Shown in pieces: positions 1 through 5,219 of a stretch of DNA of 5,956 nt (positions within the stretch are counted from its first letter, which is position 1; the number at the start of each line of letters is the position of its first letter). The notes beneath the pieces are model-generated. The model had not been told where the DNA came from and made no database searches. It saw only the letters and a program-made list of their open reading frames with translations. Where the stretch lies: contig JAAYYM010000495.1 in the NCBI GenBank assembly GCA_012515365.1, positions 1 to 5,956 on the forward strand. The letters are read 5' to 3'. The translations under genes were made by a program, and so were the position numbers. The DNA comes from Clostridia bacterium. GTDB lineage: Bacteria; Bacillota_A; Clostridia; Lachnospirales; Lachnospiraceae.

Positions 1-1607
1 TGGCAGCAGGCTCTATCTTCACCCTTCCTGTTTTATTCTTATGGGCAGCAGAAGGAAAGATGAATGAACCAAGTATGCTGGAGATTTCTGCGATTGCTAT
101 ATGCGGAGGACTTCTGGGCGTATTTTTCATGATTCCACTGAGAAATGCTTTGATTGTAAAAGAACATGGAATATTGCCGTATCCGGAAGGGGCGGCTTGT
201 GCTGAAGTGCTTTTGGCAGGAGAAGAAGGTGGCTCAAGTGCTATAACTGTATTTACAGGGATGGGAATAGCCGGCGTATTTAAGTTTCTTGTTGATGGGT
301 TAAAGGTGGTGCCGGGAGTAATTACGGCTAAAATCAGTGCCTTGAAAACAGAAGTATCCACCGAGATCTATCCCGCTTTAATTGGGGTTGGCTATATTTG
401 CGGACCGAGTATTGCATCGTTCATATTTGCAGGCGGCATACTCGGATGGTTGGTTTTTATTCCCTGTATTGTTATTTTTGGAGCCGGGCAGACCGTGTTT
501 CCCGGAACAGAGACAATCGAAGCAATTTATGCAGCAAAGGGAGCAAGTGCAATCTGGGGGCTGTATATCAGATATATTGGAGCCGGAGCAGTTGCTGCCG
601 GAGGAGCGATCAGTCTGATCAAGTCATTCCCACTGATCATAGCGACAGTTCGGGATACAGTCAAAGGAATGAAAAGCAGAGAATCCAAACGTAAAACGCG
701 TACAAATGAGGATTTGGATATGAGATTCATTCTGTGTGCTGTTGTTTTGCTGATTATTACAATCTGGCTTCTGCCGGTCATACCGGTTACATTGTTGGGA
801 GCAACTATAATCGTTATACTCGGATTTTTCTTTTCCACAGTTGCGTCAAGGATGGTAGGTCTGGTGGGCAGCAGTAACAATCCTGTATCAGGGATGACAA
901 TTGCGACGTTGTTATTCACGACGCTCATATTGAAAGTGGCTGGCGATACAGGGATGCACGGAGGGAAGGGGGCGATTGCTATCAGTTCCGTAATCTGCAT
1001 CATTGCTGCTGTGGCATCAGATACCTCTCAGGATCTTAAGGCGGGTTATCTGTTGGGGGCAACCCCGAAAAAGCAGCAAATTGGAGAAATAATAGGATCC
1101 GTGACAGCAGCACTTGTAATAGGAGGCGTGTTGTTTTTGTTGAGTAGGGCATGGAGTTTTGGCACGCCAGACCTTCCGGCACCTCAGGCAACGCTTATGA
1201 AGATGATCGTTGAGGGGGTTATGGGTGACGATTTACCATGGGGTCTTGTATTGATAGGCGCATTTGTTGCCATCGTAATCGAGCTTTTAAAAGTTCCGGT
1301 GCTCCCAGTGGCAATTGGTCTGTATCTGCCGTTAGAATTAAGTGCGTGTATTATGATTGGCGGATTAACCAGGCGCTATTCTGAAAAGAAAAATAAGGAT
1401 ACAAATGGGATCCTGTTTTGCTCAGGTATGATTGCCGGAGAAGGACTTGTTGGATTATTACTTGCTGTATTTGCGGTTACAGGCATCTCAGGTTATTTTG
1501 ACTTTTCAAACAGAATCAATACAGGAACAGTTGGATCTGTAATCGTTTTAATTCTGATTGTGTTATCTGTTCTAAAATCATCGGCAGTTTCAATCAAGGA
1601 AAAATGA
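1..1607 (+). CDS. OPT-family oligopeptide transporter, 5'-truncated by window edge
   Basis: Polytopic inner-membrane protein of the OPT (oligopeptide transporter) superfamily, expected to import small peptides or peptide-like metal chelates by cation symport. The frame is open from base 3, and the 19 codons before the ATG at 60 (GSIFTLPVLFLW...) are typical OPT sequence, so that ATG is internal. Some 100 N-terminal residues probably lie upstream, since bacterial family members run to about 600 residues and 534 are visible. Family signatures include PLRNALIVKEHGILPYPEG (about 135-191), GYICGPSIASFIFAGG (about 390-437), GSSNNPVSGMT (about 867-899) and SDTSQDLKAGYLLGATPKKQ (about 1017-1076). Many hydrophobic helices run through to the C-terminus. 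A gene for a PqqD-like protein follows 13 nt after the stop, which indicates co-transcription. The transported substrate cannot be read from the sequence. Confidence 0.95.
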   Translation, partial: AAGSIFTLPVLFLWAAEGKMNEPSMLEISAIAICGGLLGVFFMIPLRNALIVKEHGILPYPEGAACAEVLLAGEEGGSSAITVFTGMGIAGVFKFLVDGLKVVPGVITAKISALKTEVSTEIYPALIGVGYICGPSIASFIFAGGILGWLVFIPCIVIFGAGQTVFPGTETIEAIYAAKGASAIWGLYIRYIGAGAVAAGGAISLIKSFPLIIATVRDTVKGMKSRESKRKTRTNEDLDMRFILCAVVLLIITIWLLPVIPVTLLGATIIVILGFFFSTVASRMVGLVGSSNNPVSGMTIATLLFTTLILKVAGDTGMHGGKGAIAISSVICIIAAVASDTSQDLKAGYLLGATPKKQQIGEIIGSVTAALVIGGVLFLLSRAWSFGTPDLPAPQATLMKMIVEGVMGDDLPWGLVLIGAFVAIVIELLKVPVLPVAIGLYLPLELSACIMIGGLTRRYSEKKNKDTNGILFCSGMIAGEGLVGLLLAVFAVTGISGYFDFSNRINTGTVGSVIVLILIVLSVLKSSAVSIKEK

Positions 1608-1620
1608 GTGGAGGGGCGGA

Positions 1621-1974
1621 ATGAAGAAACACGAAGACGGTAATTTTCTCGATCTCATTTTTCATCGAAGGGAAGAGCTTAAGTGGGAACAAAATGAACA
1701 AAAGAATATTACACTGTTCATCGAGAACAGAGGAATCTTTAACAGGATCGCTCAAAAATGTTTCAAAAGACCAAAGGTATCACAAATACATCTGGATGAA
1801 ATGGGAAGCTTTGTATGGCCATTGATAGACGGTGAGCATACAGTTTACCACATAGCAACAGAGGTGAGCGCGTATTTTGGAGAAAAGGCGGAGCCGCTTT
1901 ATGACAGGCTCGTTAAGTATATGCAGATTTTGGAAAAGCAGGGGTTTATCTTTTTTGATCATCAGAATAGGTGA
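1621..1974 (+). CDS. PqqD-family (RRE-fold) peptide-binding protein
   Basis: Protein of 117 residues. Residues 53-112 match the winged-helix PqqD/RRE fold: VSQIHLDEMGSFVW (53-66), then the LIDG turn (68-71), a TVYHIA helix (74-79), YFGEKAEP (85-92) and a final helix LVKYMQILEKQGFI. PqqD-type domains bind leader peptides and present them to radical SAM or other modifying enzymes in RiPP pathways. Residues 1-52 are charged and carry a W22 and an ENRGIFNRIAQK stretch (35-46) characteristic of a Firmicutes subgroup. The start is supported by GGAGGGG at 1610-1616. No signal peptide or membrane segment is seen, so the protein is probably cytoplasmic. Its place directly after the OPT transporter suggests that it handles an imported or membrane-associated peptide, but that is inference: no RiPP-modifying enzyme is in the window. 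Confidence 0.85.
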   Translation: MKKHEDGNFLDLIFHRREELKWEQNEQKNITLFIENRGIFNRIAQKCFKRPKVSQIHLDEMGSFVWPLIDGEHTVYHIATEVSAYFGEKAEPLYDRLVKYMQILEKQGFIFFDHQNR

Positions 1975-1978
1975 AGTT

Positions 1979-1984
1979 GAAGGA
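1979..1984 (+). promoter_or_regulatory. Ribosome binding site fixing the acetyltransferase start
   Basis: GAAGGA lies 6 nt before the ATG at 1991. The frame is open further upstream to an ATG at 1877, but that start would overlap the PqqD-like gene by about 100 nt and add residues unlike the family. The site therefore supports 1991 as the true start. Confidence 0.75.
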
Positions 1985-1990
1985 TATGAG

Positions 1991-2620
1991 ATGGCTAATT
2001 CTTATCAGATTATAAATGAACAAACATGGGAAAGGGCAATGCACTGCATGGTTTTCAGAAACAGTGTTGAACCGGCATTTTGTGTAACGTTTGAAGCAGA
2101 TATTACCAAATTTAAGAGGATGGTTAAGGAACAGGGGATTTCCTTCACATTGGCAATGGTATATGCAGTTTGTAAATGTGCAAACGAAATTGAAGCGTTC
2201 CGGTATCGATTTTTAGATGGAAAAATCGTTCTATTTGACAGGGTGGATACTGCTTTTACATATTTGAACCAAGACACCGAACTTTTTAAGGTCGTTCATG
2301 TACCTATGATAGATGATTTAAGAGAGTATTGTGAATTGGCATCAAAAACAGCAAATGAGCAAAAGGAATATTTCACAGGACCGCTGGGAAACGATGTATT
2401 TCAGTGTTCTCCTATGCCTTGGGTTACATATACTCATATTTCTCATACAAATTCGGGAAAGAAAGATAATGCAACACCGCTTTTTGATTGGGGCAAGTAT
2501 GATGAGAAAGACGGAAAAATTATGATCCCGATTTCAGTACAGGCACACCATTCCTTTGTGGATGGATTACACATTGGTCAGTTTGTGGAAAAACTACAAA
2601 ACTATTTTAACGAATTTTAG
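1991..2620 (+). CDS. CatA-like (chloramphenicol acetyltransferase family) O-acetyltransferase
   Basis: Acetyl-CoA-dependent O-acetyltransferase of the CAT fold, usually an active trimer. From the ATG at 1991 the product is 209 residues, the usual CAT length. The catalytic signature HHSFVDG is at 186-192: His187 is the general base and Asp191 the structural Asp. Arg15 in the N-terminal WER motif corresponds to the classical Arg18 that pairs with that Asp. Ser140 in SPMPW (140-144) corresponds to the oxyanion Ser148. DTELF (95-99) is also family-typical. The enzyme should be active. The positions aligned with CAT-III Phe24 and Tyr25, which line the chloramphenicol pocket, read Val and Phe (V21, F22), and the active-site loop is SFVDG rather than AVCDG. 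This places it in the broad CatA-like group whose natural substrates are mostly unknown, so drug resistance should not be assumed. It is the third gene of the OPT/PqqD operon, with a 16-nt gap. Confidence 0.88.
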   Translation: MANSYQIINEQTWERAMHCMVFRNSVEPAFCVTFEADITKFKRMVKEQGISFTLAMVYAVCKCANEIEAFRYRFLDGKIVLFDRVDTAFTYLNQDTELFKVVHVPMIDDLREYCELASKTANEQKEYFTGPLGNDVFQCSPMPWVTYTHISHTNSGKKDNATPLFDWGKYDEKDGKIMIPISVQAHHSFVDGLHIGQFVEKLQNYFNEF

Positions 2621-2663
2621 ATTTGAATCTGTGGAAGAGAAAATGAATATGGAGGAAAGTAAT

Positions 2664-2738
2664 ATGGGATTAAATTCAATAGACGCAGAGGATGATCAGT
2701 TTGCTTATCGCTATGATACTAATAATCTTCAGGGGTAG
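2664..2738 (+). CDS. Possible small peptide ORF (24 aa) of unknown function
   Basis: A strong GGAGGAA (2651-2657) sits 8 nt (counted from GGAGG) before an ATG at 2664 that opens a 24-codon frame, MGLNSIDAEDDQFAYRYDT and five more residues, ending in TAG at 2736-2738. A same-frame ATG at 2643 would give 31 residues but has a poorer SD. The peptide is acidic, lacks cysteine and has no hydrophobic segment. I do not recognise it. It follows the CAT-like gene by 43 nt on the same strand, so it may be the last cistron of the OPT/PqqD operon. It overlaps the 3' end of the convergent regulator gene by 10 nt. It could be a genuine small peptide, or the first codons of a gene whose remainder was lost when the regulator module became adjacent. 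The strong SD is the main evidence. Confidence 0.35.
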   Translation: MGLNSIDAEDDQFAYRYDTNNLQG

Positions 2739-3670
2739 GAGCTTTCATATATTGCAGCCATATCCTGTATTCTTTGCTTCATTTTTGCTCGGATATGCAA
2801 AGGCTCCAGACATTCACACTGATTCCTCAGACTGAGTAACATATCGTAGTTGTAGTCATTCTCTACGAAAGGAAAATCCACGATGTAATATTCATCACCA
2901 TCCGGTAAAAAATCGTCATAGGTGCAAAAGTCCAGTACACGTTCCATGACAGATTGATGGATCCGAATTTTAATTCTCGTTTGTATTGTTTCGCACATAT
3001 CAGCAAAATCCAGCTGAGGTTTTTGAAATTCTCGTGGTAGGAACGTTTCCTCTTGTAATCGCAGGTTTGCTATACGAGACAGCTTAAATAAGCGAAAGTC
3101 ATTTCTTGTCTGACAATACCCTTGAATATACCAATGGCTGTGCTTTAACACAAGCTGATATGGCTCGACTGTTCGCATAATTCTGTTTCCGTTACGATTC
3201 ACATATTCAAATGAAAGCAATTTACTTTCTTGTAAAGCTGTTTTGATTATTTCTAAATATGGTTGTATATTTCTATTGCCCATCCACGGACTCAAATCAA
3301 TATAAATCTGATTTGTTTTTATTTCTATATCTTTTACCCGATCGGCGGGAACAAAGCTTTTTACCTTTGCAAGGGCATTGACCAGTTCATCGCCATGCAT
3401 CATGTTGGAAAGTCCGGAAAGTCCCATCAGGATTGCAGACAGATCAGTTGTTGAAAAGACTTTTTTGTCAATTTTATAATTCTGCATAATTTCAAAGCCG
3501 CCACCAACTCCCGGTACCGAATAAACCGGAATTCCAGCCATATTAATCGAATCTATGTCACGATAGATGGTACGGGGTGAAACTTCAAACATTTCTGCTA
3601 ATTCCTGTGCACCCATGCGGTCTTTTTCCAAGAGTATCATGATGATACTGACAAGTCGGTCAACCTTCAT
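2729..3670 (-). CDS. YafY-family HTH/WYL-domain transcriptional regulator
   Basis: Cytoplasmic DNA-binding regulator of 313 residues. The N-terminal winged helix (HTH_11 type, about 3-60) contains AQELAEMFEVSPRTIYRDID (21-40), the usual YafY/DeoR-like recognition region, followed by a GIPVYSVPGVGGGF wing (46-59). A WYL ligand-sensing domain spans about 138-205, with HWYIQGYC (179-186; WYI in place of WYL) and FRLFKLSRI (192-200). A WCX-like C-terminal extension covers about 230-310. The length is normal for the family. The start is the ATG at 3668-3670, preceded by an SD at 3678-3686; the longer reading frame begins with a TTG inside that SD and is unlikely. It is divergent from the DJ-1/PfpI gene and probably controls it and itself through the inverted repeat at 3709-3736. 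The inducing ligand is unknown. No terminator is evident in the convergent gap downstream. Confidence 0.9.
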   Translation of the reverse strand: MKVDRLVSIIMILLEKDRMGAQELAEMFEVSPRTIYRDIDSINMAGIPVYSVPGVGGGFEIMQNYKIDKKVFSTTDLSAILMGLSGLSNMMHGDELVNALAKVKSFVPADRVKDIEIKTNQIYIDLSPWMGNRNIQPYLEIIKTALQESKLLSFEYVNRNGNRIMRTVEPYQLVLKHSHWYIQGYCQTRNDFRLFKLSRIANLRLQEETFLPREFQKPQLDFADMCETIQTRIKIRIHQSVMERVLDFCTYDDFLPDGDEYYIVDFPFVENDYNYDMLLSLRNQCECLEPLHIRAKMKQRIQDMAAIYESSYP

Positions 3671-3677
3671 TTTATGT

Positions 3678-3686
3678 CCGCCTTCC
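3678..3686 (-). promoter_or_regulatory. Ribosome binding site deciding the regulator start
   Basis: On the minus strand GGAAGGCGG lies 7 nt before the ATG ending at 3668. It overlaps the alternative TTG start at 3686-3688, which argues for the ATG and a 313-residue product. Confidence 0.75.
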
Positions 3687-3702
3687 AAAATTTCTTGGTG
3701 TA

Positions 3703-3731
3703 ATTATAAATTGTTGCCATACTGTTGTCAA
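3703..3731 (-). promoter_or_regulatory. Consensus sigma-A promoter of the WYL regulator gene
   Basis: On the minus strand a perfect -35 TTGACA (complement of 3726-3731) is followed after exactly 17 nt by a perfect -10 TATAAT (complement of 3703-3708). Transcription should begin near 3695-3697, giving a leader of roughly 25 nt that contains the SD. So strong a promoter is unusual for a regulator gene and fits one held down by autorepression. Confidence 0.85.
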
Positions 3732-3736
3732 CAATT
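3709..3736. promoter_or_regulatory. Probable operator: 8-bp inverted repeat in the divergent promoter region
   Basis: AATTGTTG (3709-3716) and CAACAATT (3729-3736) are perfect inverted arms separated by 12 nt. Within the element TGTTGCCA (3712-3719) and TGTTGTCA (3723-3730) form a direct repeat with 11-bp spacing, one helical turn, and TGTTG-T-CAACA (3723-3733) is a smaller palindrome. The element covers the -35 and the spacer of the regulator promoter and ends 6 nt before the TATAAT facing the DJ-1 gene. The neighbouring WYL regulator is the obvious candidate ligand, which is inference from position and symmetry. Confidence 0.6.
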
Positions 3737-3742
3737 GCACGA

Positions 3743-3748
3743 TATAAT
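3743..3748 (+). promoter_or_regulatory. Candidate -10 box for the DJ-1/PfpI gene
   Basis: A perfect TATAAT lies 63 nt before the gene. No good -35 is found at 15-19 nt spacing: TACTGT at 17 nt is poor, and TTGTCA at 3725-3730 is only 12 nt away. There is also no TG extended -10. The promoter is therefore probably weak alone or activator-dependent, in contrast to the consensus promoter facing the other way. Confidence 0.5.
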
Positions 3749-3768
3749 AAGAAAGTAATCAGGCAAAT

Positions 3769-3783
3769 CTACCAATCAGGTAG
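3769..3783 (+). repeat. Small hairpin in the 5' leader of the DJ-1/PfpI gene
   Basis: CTACC-AATCA-GGTAG can form a 5-bp stem with a 5-nt loop, about 17 nt upstream of the SD. AATCAGG also occurs twice (3757-3763 and 3774-3780), 17 bp apart. The stem is short and may have no function. Confidence 0.3.
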
Positions 3784-3811
3784 AACAACACAGTAAAAAT
3801 GGAGGAAATTT

Positions 3812-4444
3812 ATGTATACGATTTATGTCTATGTTCTTGACACTTTAGCAGATTGGGAAATTGGTAATGTTACTGCGGAGTTGAATTCCAAACGTTTTTT
3901 TAAAAAGGATGCACCAGAGGTATCACTCAAAACAGTTAGTTACTCAAAAGAGCCAATCAAAACAATGGGCGGCATGACAATCATACCCGATTGTATCATT
4001 GATGATATTATTATGGAGAAAACAAGTACATTAATATTACCCGGTGCAGATACATGGAATGACGCAAAGCATCGCACCATCATTGAAAAAGCAAATGATC
4101 TACTCTCTTTAGGCGCTACAGTGTGTGCCATCTGCGGGGCAACTGTTGCACTTGCTGATTTCGGATTATTGGATCAACGTTCGCATACCAGTAACGGTCC
4201 CGGATTTCTTGATATGTTTGTCCCAAATTACAAAGGACAAAGCTTCTATATTGACGAGCCCTCGGTGACAGATCACAACTTAATCACTGCAAGCTGCACC
4301 GGAGGATTGTTATGGACCAAGCAGATTATTGAACATTTGGGAGTATTTAAGGCAGACACATTGGAAGCCTGGTATCAATACTTTACCATCGGAAAGGCAG
4401 AACACTTTTATGCCCTGATGCAGACTTTACAGCCTGATAACTAA
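3812..4444 (+). CDS. DJ-1/PfpI-family (class I glutamine amidotransferase-like) protein
   Basis: Cytoplasmic protein of 210 residues with the DJ-1/PfpI alpha-beta fold. The probable nucleophile is Cys108 in the elbow AICGATVALA (106-115). The conserved acidic partner is likely Glu16 in LADWE (12-16), and His125 in RSHTSNGPGF (123-132) is the candidate third residue. ILPGAD (75-80) is the family loop before the nucleophile domain. Relatives include proteases, chaperones, glyoxalases or deglycases and isonitrile hydratases. This one resembles the stand-alone Firmicutes group often labelled putative amidotransferase, and its reaction is not known. The SD GGAGGA (3801-3806) is well placed. It is divergent from a WYL regulator and ends just before a strong terminator, so it is probably a single-gene transcript under that regulator. 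A role in dealing with a reactive metabolite or stress is a guess from the family. Confidence 0.88.
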   Translation: MYTIYVYVLDTLADWEIGNVTAELNSKRFFKKDAPEVSLKTVSYSKEPIKTMGGMTIIPDCIIDDIIMEKTSTLILPGADTWNDAKHRTIIEKANDLLSLGATVCAICGATVALADFGLLDQRSHTSNGPGFLDMFVPNYKGQSFYIDEPSVTDHNLITASCTGGLLWTKQIIEHLGVFKADTLEAWYQYFTIGKAEHFYALMQTLQPDN

Positions 4445-4485
4445 AGGTGATTTAGGTTCTGTTATTCTAGATTTTTTTCTAAGTA

Positions 4486-4516
4486 CCCCCTCGGATTCGA
4501 GGGGGTTTACTTATTT
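4486..4516 (+). terminator. Rho-independent terminator of the DJ-1/PfpI gene
   Basis: CCCCCTCG (4486-4493), loop GATT and CGAGGGGG (4498-4505) form an 8-bp GC-rich stem. TTTACTTATTT follows, giving an interrupted U-rich tail. It lies 41 nt after the DJ-1 stop. The opposite orientation has no T-rich tail, so it works on + strand transcripts. Confidence 0.85.
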
Positions 4517-4542
4517 GTACAAAGGGTCACTTATTTGTTACA
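4503..4542. repeat. Two imperfect 19-bp direct repeats, possible insertion-sequence end remnant
   Basis: GGGTTTACTTATTTGTACA (4503-4521) and GGGTCACTTATTTGTTACA (4524-4542) share a perfect 10-bp core, ACTTATTTGT (4509-4518 and 4529-4538), 20 bp apart. The first unit overlaps the terminator stem and contains the palindrome TTTGTACAAA (4514-4523). Read on the minus strand each unit starts TGTA, ends CCC and lies in tandem, a layout known from the ends of IS21-family elements. No transposase is present, so any element would be a relic; a regulator site is the alternative. Confidence 0.4.
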
Positions 4543-4548
4543 TGCCAT

Positions 4549-4577
4549 TTGAAGAACAACCATCATTATGTTATCAT
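4549..4577 (+). promoter_or_regulatory. Candidate promoter of the GNAT (and possibly hydF) transcript
   Basis: TTGAAG (4549-4554), a 17-nt spacer and TATCAT (4572-4577) match sigma-A consensus at 4/6 and 5/6 positions. It lies after the preceding terminator and before the GNAT gene, where a promoter is needed. The -10 region overlaps a 9-bp direct repeat ATCATTATG (4562-4570, 4573-4581), which may be chance in AT-rich DNA. Confidence 0.4.
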
Positions 4578-4639
4578 TATGAGGTGATCAATATGAGCGA
4601 AATTTGAAATATGAACGAAGGTAAGAACGATTGGCTTAC

Positions 4640-4645
4640 GGAGGA
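4640..4645 (+). promoter_or_regulatory. Ribosome binding site deciding the GNAT start
   Basis: GGAGGA lies just before the ATG at 4650 (5 nt counted from GGAGG). The in-frame ATG at 4611 lacks a comparable SD, and residues from it (MNEGKNDWL...) precede the point where the family normally begins (M-IETERMILR). Confidence 0.7.
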
Positions 4646-4649
4646 TAAA

Positions 4650-5180
4650 ATGGTAATCGAGACAGAGCGGATGATACTTAGGAATTACAGTTTGGGGGAT
4701 TTTGAAGCACTATTTGAAATCTTGTCAGATGAGGAAACAATGCAACATTATCCCAAGCCTTATGATGAAGAAATGACAAAGCATTGGATTGAATGGAATA
4801 TTCAGAATTATAAAGACTATGGATTTGGTATATGGGCTGTTATTTTGAAGGAAACAGGAGCGTTCATTGGTGATTGTGGAATGACACTACAAAATATTGA
4901 TGGAGAAATGCTTCCGGAAATAGGATACCATATACATAAGAAATATTGGAAAAAAGGATTTGGAAGCGAAGCTGCGAGAGCAGTCAGAGATTGGGCATTC
5001 AAACATACGAAATATGATTGCTTGTATTCGTATATGAAATATACAAATGTAGGTTCCTACTCTACTGCTATTGCAAATGGAATGAGAAAAGTGAAAGAAT
5101 ATCCGGATGAAAAGAATAAAATTTCGTATGCCTATGCTATCACGCGTGAAGAATGGGAAAATATGAAGAACGCGCAGTGA
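4650..5180 (+). CDS. GNAT-family N-acetyltransferase, RimJ/RimL type
   Basis: Predicted acetyl-CoA-dependent N-acetyltransferase of 176 residues from the ATG at 4650, normal for Acetyltransf_3/RimJ-RimL proteins. The N-terminal IETERMILRNYSLGDFEALF (3-22) is the standard opening of the group. IGDCGM (73-78) is the strand before motif A, and motif A is GYHIHKKYWKKGFGSEAAR (92-110), with the CoA pyrophosphate loop KKGFGS at 101-106. TNVGSYSTAIANGM (132-145) corresponds to the usual N-x-x-S segment near the C-terminus. Family members acetylate ribosomal protein N-termini, antibiotics or small amines, and the substrate here cannot be assigned. The coding sequence looks more AT-rich than its neighbours, a possible sign of separate origin. 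hydF begins 39 nt downstream and could share its transcript. An in-frame TGA lies upstream at 4605-4607. Confidence 0.9.
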   Translation: MVIETERMILRNYSLGDFEALFEILSDEETMQHYPKPYDEEMTKHWIEWNIQNYKDYGFGIWAVILKETGAFIGDCGMTLQNIDGEMLPEIGYHIHKKYWKKGFGSEAARAVRDWAFKHTKYDCLYSYMKYTNVGSYSTAIANGMRKVKEYPDEKNKISYAYAITREEWENMKNAQ

Positions 5181-5219
5181 CCTACACAAAGAAGTGATCG
5201 AATAGAATGGAGGAAGCGT

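Noticed and set aside
527..1003. A 158-codon open frame on the minus strand
   Set aside because: It lies wholly inside the well-supported OPT gene, has no domain signature, and its hydrophobic stretches are the complement of membrane-helix codons.
1991..2620. Annotation as a chloramphenicol resistance gene
   Set aside because: The fold and catalytic residues fit, but the substrate-pocket residues differ from proven CATs and the gene sits in a peptide-transporter operon. Resistance cannot be claimed from this sequence.
2759..2797. Inverted repeat CATATCC ... GGATATG as a terminator for the left operon
   Set aside because: The loop is 25 nt, no T-run follows, and it lies within regulator codons, so it is most likely chance.
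2729..3670. WYL regulator as a sign of a CRISPR or phage-defence locus
   Set aside because: WYL proteins can regulate defence systems, but no nuclease, helicase, cas gene or repeat array is in the window, and the divergent partner is a DJ-1 protein.
4441..4479. CTAAA-GGTGA-TTTAG followed by a T7 run as an additional terminator
   Set aside because: The stem is only 5 AT-rich pairs and the T-run starts 17 nt away, so it is not a credible terminator. The hairpin at 4486-4505 is far stronger.
4887..5189. A 100-codon minus-strand frame antisense to the GNAT gene
   Set aside because: It is antisense to strongly conserved GNAT motif A, has no family match, and its Phe/Ile/Ser-rich composition is typical of complementing AT-rich coding DNA.
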